From the NCBI GenBank assembly GCA_037126765.1, contig JBBCBC010000017.1:24357916-24421915 (forward strand): 64,000 bases of DNA, written 5' to 3'. The notes below the pieces were generated by a model, which had not been told where the DNA came from, did not search any database, and saw nothing but the letters and a program-made list of their open reading frames with translations. The position numbers were made by a program, and so were the translations under genes. Below, piece by piece: positions 23,809 to 36,243 of the stretch (position 1 is its first letter; every line of letters starts with the position of its first letter). The DNA is from Stenogyne calaminthoides. Lineage: Eukaryota; Streptophyta; Magnoliopsida; Lamiales; Lamiaceae.

Positions 23809-25595
23809 GGGTCCGGTTATTCACACCCCCATAATTAGTATATACACCCACATCTATATTGAACTACCAATTATACCCTTTTCATGAAAGGACGCAGCTA
23901 CTGACACCTACCAATTTACTGAGTTCACCCACTATTTAGTACACCCACTTTATATTTTACTTATTTTCAAATTTTACATAGTACACTTAATTTTAAATTT
24001 ACAACTATATTTTCAAAATAATATTTTCACCATCTTTAATAAATACACGTCAGTTTCATTTAATACAACACAATTACCATACCTACCAATTAATTAATTA
24101 AAAGTTGAAAAGTATAATACCCATCGATCGTGACACACCATTTTCATTTATTTCCATTGGCGTTAATACAAGGTACCCCATTTCCTACAAGCTCTTAGTC
24201 TTTAGACAAAATATTCAATTATATATGATTATAAAAGAGTCTGACCTCAGATTTGTGAATGAAGATATATGTAGCATTCAACATTCTAAAACAGTTCGCA
24301 CAAATGGATCGTGTTTTTTTTTTTTTTTGGATGTATATTTCTATTGCGTGCACAAGATCTTTGCAATTTTTTTTTTTTTTTTACGTGTGAACTTTCTTCT
24401 GTAAAAGTAAAAGATCGTGTTTGAAATTTGAGCAGATTTGGGTAGATCGTGTTTCTCCAACGATCACAAGCAAAACATTTCAGATAAAAAAATATATATA
24501 GCCATTGAAATGAATTAGAACACAAACTAAAATAGAATGAAAATAATGGCAAATATATCGATCTCAAGAAAGGAGTGAGAAGTAGGAAGCCGGATAATTA
24601 TGAAGAATTTAAGATTTAAAGTTTCTTGGGTGTGAGGAGAAGAAGATATATTTTTTGTTTGAATGAATTCATGAGATTTGATTATGGGTATGTTTAGTAA
24701 AAAATAAAAAAAGAAAGAAGTGGACTAATCAAATTAGTGGGTGTAAATAGTCGCGGCATTCATGAAATGTTAATTTGTTTTCTTTTCTCTACTACTAATT
24801 TTCTTGCGTCATTCTTTCTGCAGATCCATTCGCCAAGCCCGCGACTCATAACGTCAACCCACTCAGCGTCGCCCAAACGCTGTCTTCCGGTTGCTACCAC
24901 CCTGCTCAAGTGCTTCGTAGGTTTGTAGCAGCGGCTGCCGCCGTTAATGCGTCGTCAACACTCTATTTCTCAAAACTCAACTACTAATTTCGTCTCTGGT
25001 TTATCGAAAGAGAAAATTTTGATAGTGGTGTTCTTTCTTTTTTTATTTATTAGCCAGACTAAACAACGACATCATTTTTCATTTGGTGCATGAGATCTCT
25101 TGAAATGATTTTTAATTCACTAAAAAAACAATTTTTTCTTTTCTTGGGGGATTTGCGGTTATGCGAAAGGGGAGAGGAAAATGGGAGGTGGGAGTTGGTT
25201 ATTTCATAGGAAGTGGAAGGAGGTGGGCCTGCGTTTTCAGTTCCATTATCTGTGTCATTTTCTCATGTTCCAAATATATCTCATTTCTTAGGTCTTTAAC
25301 ACATGGACTCAGGATTATGGTAAATCATTGGATAATATTTTAATTTTCACTTGTCATACATCCACAATATGGAATATAGAGTGAAACACCGGAAATGAAA
25401 CAGATGATATCATTAGCTGCGTTTTGATCTTTTAGAAGAATTGTGTGTAAGGGAAGAACGATGGAACAATTTTTATTTTTTTTTGAAACAATGGTGAATT
25501 ACAAAATTAGGGAAAGGGGTATTTTTGTTTCTTTATTTACAAATTAAATTTTAGAAGGTGTATCTACTAATTGTGGGGTGTGAATAACCGGGCCC
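23809..25595. mobile_element. TIR DNA element carrying a GC-rich captured-looking segment
   Basis: The ends are inverted repeats, GGGTCCGGTTATTCACACCC on the left and the complement of GGGCCCGGTTATTCACACCC on the right, over about 40 bases. The flanks AATTAGAAA and AATTAGATT agree in 7 of 9 bases, compatible with a Mutator-type 9-bp duplication. No transposase is visible. The inside is AT-rich except 24824-24987. Confidence 0.7.
24824..24987 (+). other. Exon-like GC-rich segment inside a TIR element
   Basis: An acceptor-like TTTCTGCAG (to 24823) is followed by a GC-rich open frame from 24826 to the TAA at 24985-24987. It is rich in Ala, Ser and Pro (PFAKPATHNVNPLSVAQT, then VLRRFVAAAAAVNASS) and reads like the N-terminal part of a plastid or mitochondrial protein. 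Its composition stands out from the rest of the element. I do not recognise the source gene. Confidence 0.4.
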
Positions 25596-25628
25596 AATTA
25601 GATTTTTTTTTTACAATGGTATCATATG

Positions 25629-26279
25629 TAGGGGTGAGCATCGGTCGGTTCGGTCCCCGAACCGAACTAAATTGCAAAAATCGAAAACCGAAATGTTTAA
25701 AAAATATAAAATCAAACCGAAACCGAATTGTAGTGGAACCGAACCAAAAATTTTCGGTTCACTTCGATTTTGAACCGAAAAAACTGAAACTCATAATTCG
25801 CAAGATGCTAACAAAATGCTCGTGTTCTTAAGCTGTAACAACTAACAAAGCAAAAGCATTTTGCATGAGCAATATGTCATAAGTTCATAACACAAAAAAT
25901 AATTCATAACCTAAAGTTCATAATTCATAACCATAAATTAAACGTGGAGTGGTTGTCATTTGTGATGGGCAACTGAGAAAGGATAATGAGACGTGTGGTA
26001 ATAATGGGTATTATTATATGTACTATTACTACTTATTAATTGATTTATTTAAGGAAATTAATATTTATATATTAAGTAATTAATAAATAAAAATAGTGTA
26101 AGTATAATCTCGGTTTTACCAAAATTTTAAATTCTTAAAACCGAACCGAAAACCGAAAACCAAAATTTTTATATTTTAAAACCGAAACCGAAATATTTAA
26201 TTGAAAATCGAACCGAATTTAATATTTAGGTTTGGTTCGGTTCGGTTTTTCGATTTTGACATATTTTTGCTCACCCCTA
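25629..26279. mobile_element. hAT-type non-autonomous element
   Basis: It is 651 bp long, with ends TAGGGGTGAGCA and its complement, and the perfect 8-bp duplication ATCATATG (25621-25628, 26280-26287). The subterminal parts consist of repeated CGGTTCGGTT / AACCGAACCG motifs in opposite orientation. It has no coding sequence. An 8-bp duplication points to the hAT superfamily. Confidence 0.92.
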
Positions 26280-26892
26280 ATCATATGCATTAAATTATTT
26301 TATATAATTACTTTATGGATTTTTTAAGTGTAATTAATTAATTTTCAATTAAACTGATTTCCTTGCAATTATTAAATTTATGGGATAATATCTATATAAA
26401 AATTATACCTTTTTAATATAAATCATGTATTTCAAGAAAATTGAGGGAAACAAGGTAAAATAATGAAAAAAAAAATTAATGCATTAAAAGACAAAAGCTG
26501 CATTTTTTATGAGAATGTTGTTTTCAAATTTAGATATTTTGTCATGATTATAGTTTTGTTTTCCATGGTTAGTTTTCTAAAAAACAATTCTAAGTAAATT
26601 ACGTCTTATCCTATTACTATCAGTCGTAAATTTTTAATATTTTTAGTATAACTGACATGTGCTTATTGTTTAATTATTTTGATTGGATAAAAGTAATAGT
26701 GTGGTAAGTATTTAAGTAAATTCTAATATGCTACCAACATATTGTTTTTTTAAACTATAGTATAATTTTGTCTGAATATTTAAATTTCTTAGAAAAATCT
26801 TCAATTTTAATAATTGAGCTTAACACAAACTTTTAGTCACAATCTTGAGTCATCTTTTTATTAATTATGATTGGACAAATAATCGAACTGTA

Positions 26893-26933
<41 letters not shown>

Positions 26934-26956
26934 TCATAAAATTACATTTTAAAGTT
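26280..26956. other. AT-rich spacer with (TA)n microsatellite
   Basis: There is no gene. An uninterrupted TA dinucleotide run lies at about 26896-26930. Confidence 0.7.
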
Positions 26957-27335
26957 ACAATCTGAAATTGTTTCAGGATCAAATCCATCTTTGTGGATAA
27001 TATTGTTTTCATTAATAATTATTTTCTCATTATTATAATTATTAGTTTTACAATAAGTATTTTCTCTATAAGAGGAAGTAGTTTCTAGATTAGGAAGGTA
27101 ATTCTACCTCATAATCCAAATGAGATATGAAAGAATGACTAGACATTGATCTAGAATAAGAAGTCGAATGTCTTTTTTGATTATTTTGAAAACCAATACT
27201 AATTATACCATCATTACTTTGAGTCATTATCTAAAGGCGAAATATTTAAGTTACCAAATTTTTCATTAATGATCTTTTCAAGATCAGACACAGAAACTTC
27301 AGATTTAAAATCTTTTATAGGTTTGGATTTATTAA
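26957..27335 (-). pseudogene. Unidentified coding remnant, two overlapping short frames
   Basis: On the minus strand one open frame (27335 to TAA 27214) encodes an acidic and basic mix with VSDLEKIINEKFGNLNISPL. It overlaps by 14 bases the start of a second frame (ATG at 27227-27225). The second frame is Ser/Asn-rich and runs to a stop near 27092; a further open piece in another frame continues to about 26957. Such tight overlap of short ORFs is rare in plant nuclear genes and recalls compact viral or retroelement genomes. I cannot name the family. Confidence 0.3.
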
Positions 27336-28246
27336 ATTATATAATAGTTTATATGAATGTAATTTGTGTAGTCAAAAAATGGCTTGGGCTAATTTAAGTT
27401 TTATATATACTATTATAATTTAACTTTTTTTCTTCACTCAGACGTATAGACGATTGAAGGAAACAAGTTAAAGCAAGAAGAAACTTAATTTTTGAGCTAC
27501 ATTAAATGTTAAAAATAAAAGATATGTTGTTTAATTGATTGATAACATTTGTCTGTTAAAAAAAGAACGAAAAATGGTTGATAATTTTTATATGCATTAA
27601 GTATATTTTTATATAATTTTTATGTGTATTATGTGCACGGAAATATGTATTATATCTTGAATAGTGCTTGCTAATTTAGAACAAATGTCACTATATTGGT
27701 TGATGTACATGGTCAGGCCCCCAAACTTAATTTATGAACGGAATAAATGATCAGTTGTCTCAATTGGTTGATACTCATATGATGCTTTTAAAAATATAGA
27801 TAATTCACTTGGTTTTATGTAATGCCTCAACTGATAATTACAAAGTTTAGATCACATGTTTTTGAAACAAATATCATGTGCGGAAGCAATGTAATTTATA
27901 AACTTATAGTCCAAAAAATGTCATTAACTCCAACATTTCAGAGGTTAAGTTTCGAAGAAGACAATTGCCTTCATCATACTTATCCTATGATAATAAACAA
28001 AAGTCTATACAAGTTGCTCTCCCACATTGGTTTATTATTGAAAAAAAATAAAAATACTTGTAGTCAATTGTGTGTTGTAGTTTTTACACTGTGTAATGAA
28101 TTAAATGACTTAGATATTTTAATTTGTGATGAAAGTAATGAATAGCTGACCAAAAAGAATACTTGTATATGAGGAAGTTTTTCAAAACTTGTTACGTGTA
28201 TTTGTTTAAATAGTTCCTATTTTGCTTTGCATGTGTAAAATATAAT
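27336..28246. other. AT-rich spacer, nothing recognised
   Basis: A 107-codon open stretch (27822-28145, +) has no known motif or splice support and is probably chance. Confidence 0.45.
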
Positions 28247-28256
28247 TTAATACGTA

Positions 28257-28771
28257 CGCATTTGATCATATGTCCGTAGGTGGGCACAAACTTATATGTC
28301 CACCGCTTATGTGGCGCGCCACATATGCAAGGTCCCCACTATTATTTAATTAATTTCTTTAATTAATTAAATCTTCTCATTTATATATATTCCATACTTT
28401 ATCCAATTTTGTTAATTATATTAATTTTTTTTACCCGACCCGAACCTGAACCCGGCCCGAGTGGTTCATGATTCACCCGGCCCGATGATTCATGGTTTAG
28501 GGTTTAGGTTTATATAATTAAATAAAATTTACGCGACCGGACCCAAACCGACCCGAACCCGAACCCGGTCCGAGTGGTTCATGGTTCACCCGACCCGAAT
28601 GGTTCACGATTTAGGGTTCATAGTTTAGGTTTCAGGTTTATATAATTAATGAGAAGATTGAATTAATTAAAGAACTTAATTAAATAATAATGAGACATTG
28701 CATATGTGGCACGCCACATAAGCGGTGGGCATATAAGTTTGTGCCCACCTGCGGACATATGATCAAAACCG
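28257..28771. mobile_element. Long-TIR MITE with proline-box-like core
   Basis: It is 515 bp, with terminal inverted repeats of about 130 bp that include TTTGATCATATGTCCG at each end and the arm GGCGCGCCACATATGC / GCATATGTGGCACGCC. Flanks TTAATACGTA (28247-28256) and TTAATACATA (28772-28781) agree in 9 of 10 bases, fitting a Mutator-type element. The core has CCCGACCCGAACC repeats and short telomere-like TTTAGGG units. No coding. Confidence 0.85.
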
Positions 28772-28807
28772 TTAATACATAATAATAATAATATTATGAA
28801 TAACAGT

Positions 28808-29062
28808 TGTATGCACCAATTGCACAAGATGTAATTGGTGCAATTTGATTCAATTTTAATTTGGATGAACCATCTACACCTTAAACACTAAATCATGATC
28901 TATTCGGACCGGATGAACCATTAACCACTCGGGCCGGGTCGGGTCGGGCCCGGTAAAAAAAATGGCCAAACTGAATTGGTAAATTTTTTTTTAAAAAAAT
29001 TGAATTGAAATCCAATTACACCAAATCAAAATTGGTGCAAATGGTGCACATGAGAATTTGTC
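28808..29062. mobile_element. Second MITE sharing the core of its neighbour
   Basis: The ends are inverted (TGCACCAATTGCAC against the complement of GTGCAAATGGTGCA), with longer TAATTGGTGCAATTTGATT arms. The core has CACTCGGGCCGGGTCGGG and GGATGAACCATTAACCAC, the reverse-orientation match of the 28257-28771 core. No clear target duplication, so the borders are approximate. Confidence 0.6.
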
Positions 29063-29146
29063 TAATAATATAATATGAGTATAAATAAATATTCTTATAT
29101 TTTTAAAGCCGTGTGAAAATACTAGTAAAGCAAGAAGAAAGATAAA

Positions 29147-29167
29147 TGGGCTGGGCTGGGCTGGGCT
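29147..29167 (+). promoter_or_regulatory. Four tandem TGGGC motifs upstream of ArgRS
   Basis: TGGGCTGGGCTGGGCTGGGC resembles repeated site II (TGGGCY) elements, which are common in plant promoters of translation and growth genes. It lies about 260 bases before the ATG, just upstream of a pyrimidine-rich leader (CTCTTTCTTCATTTTCTCG). Function is inferred from motif and place only. Confidence 0.5.
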
Positions 29168-29365
29168 GAAAAAAACAAAAAAAGGGCCGGTTAAAAATCC
29201 CTAATCTTCTCACTCTTTCTTCATTTTCTCGTTTCTTCAATCGGCCGCCGCCTCCATACATCGACCACCTCTCTCCCCATTAAAGATCTCAGGCCACCCG
29301 CTCTCAGTTCATTCTCCAGCGTCACGCCCCCCAAGGTCTAGGCGGGAAAATTGAACCACACTCAA

Positions 29366-29380
29366 ATGTTTTTAGTATAG
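29366..29380 (+). CDS. Minimal upstream ORF in the ArgRS leader
   Basis: ATG TTT TTA GTA TAG encodes four residues, 27 bases before the main ATG at 29408. It might dampen use of the first start or favour leaky scanning to the later one. Whether it is in the transcript depends on the real start site. Confidence 0.3.
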   Translation: MFLV

Positions 29381-29407
29381 TATAGATACGTGTTTAAATA
29401 CACACTC

Positions 29408-32400
29408 ATGAACTGCTCCCAGCCGTTATTGGCCCCTCTGCAATTCACTCGCCTTTCTTCGCTCTCCTCAAGCTGTAAGATTCTCTCTCTGCCTCGCTTG
29501 TTTTGTTTTTGTAGCTTTTGTGTACTTGTATGGATGACGGATTATGTAAATTACAGTAAAATTTTAAGCGTCATTTAAGCGGATGGGAGGGGTGGGGGTG
29601 AGAGTTCTGTTTTATTTTAATAATTTTGTGTGGAATTGGGGGTTTTATCCTATAATAGTAACTGCAAATTGTTGTAGACAGAATGCCTTAATCTTTAGTC
29701 TCTGCAGCTTAATTGATTGCATGCTAATCATATACTTAATGTTGTATTAAGAATAAGGTAGATTCAAAATCATTAGGGCATGAGTTCACCTTATCGTGTT
29801 CTAAAAGTATTGCTGGTGCTTTGTTTCTTTGAACGGGTTGATGAATATTACATTACATCCATTAATGTGTCGATGCTACTAAGTATAATTCTTTATGGTT
29901 TCCTTTGTTTTGATTCAGATGCTATGTTAGCTGGTGTTTTTAATATTTTTCTTGTGTTCTCATGAAACTAGACAGGTGTTCTTAGAACTTCTCAAAGACT
30001 TCTCCTCAGAGTTAAGGCATCATCACTTTCAACAATGGCAAATGTAAGTTCATATTCCATTTCTAATGAAAAACATTTACCGGCTAGTGCATTTACATGC
30101 AAGCTTATTACAGATGCATGTGCATTTACTACACCTAAAATAGTCGAAACAGGCTGCAAATGTGGCTTTTCTAAATTCTGGTATTATGTGAAAATACAGG
30201 ATAATGACGCTTTTGGAACTGTCAAGCAACAATTAGCAAAACTATTTGAAGAATCACTCAGAGTAACGGTCCCTGATGAGGTGGGGGTAGATCCTCTTAT
30301 TGCTCCCTGCCAAAACGCAAACTTTGGGGATTACCAATGGTATTACTTGATTTTCTGATCATCAATTTGCAAATTCTTATGTTCTTAATGAATAAGTTTG
30401 CCTCAAACCTTTGGTTTATTTTTCATGGAGATTGTGGTTGATTTGCAATTGATAATCTTTCACCCTTGCAACTTCTGTGATTATGAAATACAAAATTCTT
30501 TCTTGCTACAGTAATAATGCCATGGGCTTGTGGTCAAAAGTTAAAGGAAAGGGTACTCAGTTCAAAGGTCCCAAACCAATAGGAGAGGTTGTGAAGGAAA
30601 TATATGCTTTATTAACATTTTTCATATATATTCTAATTTTTAATTTGCTTCTTATAGTTAGGTTGATTCCTGATAATATGAAATGTTCTTTAATTGTTTA
30701 CTATATAGGCCATTAAGGAAAATCTTCCTGCATCAGAAATTATAGATAAATGCTCAATTGCTGGAGCTGGCTTTGTAAATGTTGTTTTGTCTCGCCAATG
30801 GATAGCCAAGGTAATTTCTGCAAGAGTGCTTTCTCTTGAGCATTTTTTTCTTTTTATATGTGTTTGATCTTTCAAAAATTGGTGCAGACCATTCAAAGGA
30901 TGTTAATAGATGGCATTGAAATATGGGCTCCTAAGCTTCCAGTTAAAAGGGCTGTGGTTGACTTTTCCTCGCCCAACATAGCCAAAGAAATGCATGTTGG
31001 TCACTTAAGATCGACTATCATTGGAGATACCTTGGCTCGTATGCTGGAATATTCGAATGTGGAGGTTCTTAGGAGAAATCATGTTGGAGATTGGGGGACA
31101 CAGGTATGTGGTTACCTCATGTTGTATATTGTTTCAATAAATGTTACTTGTGCTTGATTTTCTTATTGTGATTGATGCTTATTTGATTGACATTGTGGAA
31201 ACAAATTAAAATTTGTATGCACTACTGCTGCTGTTCTTTGTCAGTGTAGTATATTTTTCCTCCGGTTGAAATTGCAGGTTTTCTTTGGTTTCTAAATGTT
31301 CGTACAATCTTTAAACAAATAATTTCATCGATGAAGCTTAGAGATTCTTTATTGGTTTTTAAATGTTCTTGCAATCTTTCAACATGCTTTGTTGGATTTT
31401 TCTCTAAAAGTTATGTACGTATTTATGTTTGATACTGGAATATGATAACTTCCTCGTGGGGCCTCGATGTCAATGTGGATTTCTTGTTATTGAAGTGTAA
31501 TTCCTGAATAATAGGAATAATGATTTTTTAAAAAAATCAATTCTGCATGCACACTAATGTTTTATTTGTTTTCAGTTTGGCATGCTAATTGAATTCCTAT
31601 TCGAAAAGTTTCCTGATGGTGAAGTTAATGATCAGGCTATTGGAGACTTGGAGGTGAGAGGAAAACTTTGAATACCATTTTTTGTAACAGGTCTTGTGGA
31701 TTTATGCTGTCCATTTTCTTTTTACAGTAATGCAAAAATACATTTAACTGAAATAACTTGGATATAGATAGTCTATCACCCCCATGTCTTGGACATACAC
31801 TTGATATATAGGATATAGTTTTATACAGCTTTAAGCTTTACTCTTATTAGCACTTCAAAAATCGAAGTTTCACTAGTTACTACTGTTTTGCTTTTGCTTG
31901 AAGCATTGTTACTGTGATACTACTTCTTTACACTTATTGCTTAGCTTATTATACCATTCAATTATAGTGACTTTTATAAGCTTCTGAGGAATTGTGTTAA
32001 GCAGGAATTTATAATGGCTTGGTTTACGATTCAATTTGTTGAAGGCACAGTCACGTAATATCAAGTTACCATAATACATGCCAAATGCGTTTTTCCTCTT
32101 ATCCAGTAGTGTATCAAGTCCATTTAATCTTAACATCCTGCAACAATATTTAATTAAATGTCAATATGCTTTTTTTTTTTAAAAAAAAAAAACTACTGTT
32201 GGCTATTCTTGAATGTCTGACAATAAATAAAATGTTGTACTTATTAAAAGAATGAAAATATGCAGTACAAGAGTTCATTTAGTTATTTGATTGCTGGTTT
32301 TCAGGCATTCTATAAGGCGTCAAAGCTGAGGTTTGACAGCGACCCTGCTTTCAAGGAGAAGGCCCAACTGGCTGTAGTTAGTCTTCAGGTAAAAAAAAAA

Positions 32401-35400
32401 TGAGAGTCTGTCTTGCCTGAATAATCCTCAAGAAGTATTATAAACCTTTTTTTTCTTTTGATAGTGTAGAATCTCTTGGTTTGTACATCTCTCTGCATTA
32501 TGCTATATAATATGTGTGTATTTATACTGCAGGCTGGAGAGGAGAAGTACCGAAATGCATGGGCTAAGATTTGTGAAATTAGTCGAACTGGATATCAAAA
32601 GCTCTATCAACGGCTTGGAGTTCACTTGGAAGAAAAGGTAATTAGGGGTTTCTCTATTTTAAGCTGGTCAATTATCTTTTGGTGAATATCCAGCAAGGTG
32701 TCTGTAAGGGCTGTATTAGTCATTCATAGAAGGTCTTTGGGACTAATGTGGTGTAGATTTTGTTATTTTATGGTATGTTTGGTTTGGTATTTAGTGGATT
32801 TTGAAATTGGATTTCAAAATCTAGTGGATCAAAATCCTGATCGATAGTAATGGTGTGTTTGTTTTGAGATTTAAGTAGGGTTAATTGTAATTGTAATGAT
32901 TGAATGATTGTGCAACGATTAGTGTGTCTTGTAATAGAAGTTGTAAAAGTGAGAATATTTTTTGTGGAAAGTGATAAATAAAAGAAGAGTGACTGAGTGA
33001 GAATAAAAAAAATAGTATTTGCATTAATGAGTTATTGGGAAGAGTGTGTGGTATGTGTAGGGTTTATAATATTTGTAGGGTAAAATGTATTAGGTTATTT
33101 AAACCGGATTTCAAAATCCCAAAGTAGAAGTGGACTTAGATTTTGAAATCCTAAATTCGGTTTTGTAATCCCAAATCAAGCATATCCTTATTGTCTGATG
33201 ATGTATACAAGTTATAAGATGTTAGCCCCCAGTATTTCTTTTTTCTCCAGCTATAAGATATGCATTGATGTTAGTGTTTGTCTTTTAATCAAGGAGAAGG
33301 CTTTTTGGAATCCCTAGACATGTACAAAATTGTTATTTGATTAACTTAGTATTCGGGTTTTTTCCAATTAGCAGTCATTTATTTATTTTTTTCCTTTTGA
33401 AGGGTGAGAGCTTTTACAACCCATATATTCCTAGTGTTCTAGAGATACTGAGTAGTCATGGATTAATTGAAGAAAGTGAAGGTGCCCGTGTTATCTTCAT
33501 TGAAGGAAAAAAAGTACCCCTTATTGTTGTGAAGAGGGATGGTGGTTACAATTATGCATCAACTGATCTTGCTGCTTTGTGGTGAGTTTCCATTTTATAT
33601 TTTTCACCAATATGTATTCTGTTCATGGAGATTCTCTCTAATCCTGTCTGTTTATTTATCATAATGAGTTAGATCACCAGCAGAAATCTTTTCAGTTTTT
33701 AACCTGTATTTGCATCAATTATGGCACTGTTTTATGATTATTGCTTTATCCAATATTATTATACCAATCATTTAACTGATGAATCTTGAATTACAACTTT
33801 ATACTACTGCCAAGCTGTGGAAATTGCACTTGTTTTACAACTTACACATGTGATATTAGGTACCGATTGAATGAGGAAAAGGCTGAATGGATTATATATG
33901 TCACTGATGTTGGCCAAAGAGAGCACTTTGAAATGTTTTTTACTGTAAGTTTGAAGATCTTTACATGGTATATGGTGAGTATTGCCTTCACTAAGAGAAT
34001 TTGGCGAATGCTTCTGCAGGCTGCAAAACGTGCTGGTTGGCTTCCGGCTGAGGATAATAAATATCCTAGAGCTAGCCATGTGGGGTTTGGGCTTGTTCTT
34101 GGAGAAGACGGAAAGCGATTCCGTACTCGCAGCACTGAAACTGTCAAACTGGTTGATTTACTTGATGAAGCCAAAAGTAAATGCAAGGCAGCTCTAATTG
34201 AAAGAGGTTCATTTCTGTCCTAAAAACTACTGGATTTAGAGAGTAGCTTGAAATTACATAAAACTGTTTAATCATATTATTCTAATGCTAAGATTTCTGG
34301 ACATAACAAGTGTTTTGAATGTATACCAGGCAAGGATAAAGAGTGGACCCCAGAGGAGCTTGATAAAACTGCTGAAGCAGTTGGATATGGGGCTGTTAAG
34401 TGAGTTTTTTGTGGTTTGCATTTTTACCCTGATTAATTTTGTTTGCGTGACAGAAAAACTATGCTGTCTATTTGAATCTTACTCTTCCTTTAGCTCTGCT
34501 CAGAAATTTTGTTTTAATTATGAGATTGACAGGATCTATCACCTGCTTTTAGTTTATGTTTTAGTGTTCCATATATATACATACATATATATGCATGGGC
34601 TAGTATTTCTTATTCCTGGGACAGAGGCTATACGCTTTCCATAGCTTGTGCTTAAAGAAGGCAATTTTTTGTATATGAAACAGATATGCGGATCTGAAGA
34701 ATAACAGAACAACAAACTATACGTTTAGTTTTGACCAAATGCTGAATGACAAGGTGTGTTCATTTTACTGCTGCTATGATTTGTATAGATGAAAAAAATT
34801 GTGTTGCTACTAATTTATGATTAATTAATATCCTCTGTAATAATGTTTTGCTGAACCTTCTTTATTTTTACACAATCTTCTTATACCTGTGTTCTTTCTG
34901 TGTCGTAAATGGAACATTGTTCTTTTTCAATTGTCAATTTTTAAATTCGTCTTATAATTTATTTTGGCTTTTGCATTTGTTGAAGTCAATCTACATTCTT
35001 TAATTTATTTCTTATTGTCTACTTCCTATGAGCAGGGCAATACTGCTGTGTATTTGTTATATGCACATGCTCGGATTTGCTCCATCATCAGGAAATCTGG
35101 GAAAGATATTGAAGAATTGAAAAAAGTAGGCCAACTCCTCCCATTTTGATGATCAAGTTTATTCAACATTCTTCACTTTCTAATGACATAATTTTTATCT
35201 TCTTTGAAATTTCCTTCAATGGCCATCTTCAGTTTTATGCTCTTTTAAAAGCGCCTAATAATCATAAAAGAACGTTAAAAATGTTGGAATAATTTCAAAG
35301 ATGATGAGCTTTTAGGGTAATTTGTGATTCACATCAGTTCTTCATATTTGCAACAGTCTGGGAGTTTAGACTTGGCTCACGCCGATGAACGCACATTAGG

Positions 35401-36243
35401 ACTTCACTTGCTCCAGTTTCCTGAGGTATTTGGTTGATTTTTTAAAATTTTATTTTAAAATTATGTTGATTATGGACATTCTTGTTACATTTTTGCTTGT
35501 GGATCTGCTTTCTCAGGTGGTGGAAGAGTCGTGCACAAATCTTTTGCCCAATGGCTTGTGTGAATATTTATATAATTTATCAGAAGACTTCACAAGATTC
35601 TATACCAACTGCCAGGTATTGAGCATAATATTTCTGAATGATCAAAATCTTGAGTAACAAATCAGAGCACAGTGTATGCTTGATTTGGGATTTAGAGGTT
35701 TTTGAAATCTGGATAAGTAGTAGTGTTGTTTGTTTCTAGATTTAAACGGGGTAGGATTTAACTTTATGTCAAATTGATGCGTAAGAGTGTGTGACGTATT
35801 ATCATATTATATTGTTGATTGTAATCGTCTTTGTAATGATTGAATGATTTTGTAATAATTATTGTGTTCTATAGGAAGCTGCAAAAGTGAATAAAAGGTG
35901 TGAAAGTGATAAATAAAATAAAAGAAAAAATATCACAAAGGAAAGTGGTGTAGAAAAAAATGTTATTTATAGGTGTTTGTGGAGTGGATGTATTAGGCAT
36001 TTAGGTGTTTAAATCCCAGATTCTAAAATCCCAAAGTAGAACCGGATTTAAATTTCGAAATCCCAAATCAAACACACCCTTACTGTTTGTCTTCATTTTG
36101 ACAACGTGTCTTACGATTTGAAAATTTTGCAGGTGGTGGGATCAGCAGAGGAGTCGAGCAGACTGCTGTTGTGCGAGGCAACAGCAGTTGTGATGAGAAA
36201 ATGTTTCCATTTGCTTGGAATCACACCTGTTTACAAAATTTAA
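29408..36243 (+). CDS. ArgRS: Arginyl-tRNA synthetase, 18 exons, probable dual start
   Basis: Class I synthetase that charges tRNA-Arg. Coding exons: 29408-29474, 29976-30043, 30200-30339, 30512-30587, 30709-30810, 30888-31103, 31576-31653, 32305-32388, 32533-32637, 33403-33581, 33860-33944, 34020-34206, 34330-34399, 34684-34753, 35036-35125, 35357-35425, 35517-35615, 36133-36243. All junctions are GT-AG and in phase; the sum is 1896 nt, 631 residues. An Arg-tRNA-synthetase N domain lies around 48-145. The HIGH-type motif is HVGH (187-190) in AKEMHVGHLRST; the KMSKS equivalent is GKRFRTRS (431-438). A C-terminal DALR anticodon-binding domain ends in GITPVYKI. Residues 1-42 are Ser/Leu/Arg-rich like a transit peptide, and a second in-frame ATG (30035, Met43) would give a 589-residue cytosolic form. 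It looks fully functional. Confidence 0.97.
32771..33187. mobile_element. Tourist-like MITE in ArgRS intron 9
   Basis: Ends TGGTATGTTTGG and the complement of GGATATGCTTGA, flanked by TTA (32768-32770, 33188-33190), the usual PIF/Harbinger duplication. It contains the family motif ATTTTGAAATC / GATTTCAAAATC in both orientations. Same family as the copies at 35672, 41025, 41515 and 63533. Confidence 0.75.
35672..36079. mobile_element. Tourist-like MITE in ArgRS intron 17
   Basis: Left end GTGTATGCTTGATTTGGGAT, right end the complement of GGGTGTGTTTGATTTGGGAT. TTA follows on the right, but the left flank is altered. It shares the internal AATGATTGAATGATT motif with the intron 9 copy. Confidence 0.65.

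Noticed and set aside
28480..28520. Interstitial telomere
   Set aside because: Only about two TTTAGGG units are present inside a MITE core; too few to be a telomere remnant.
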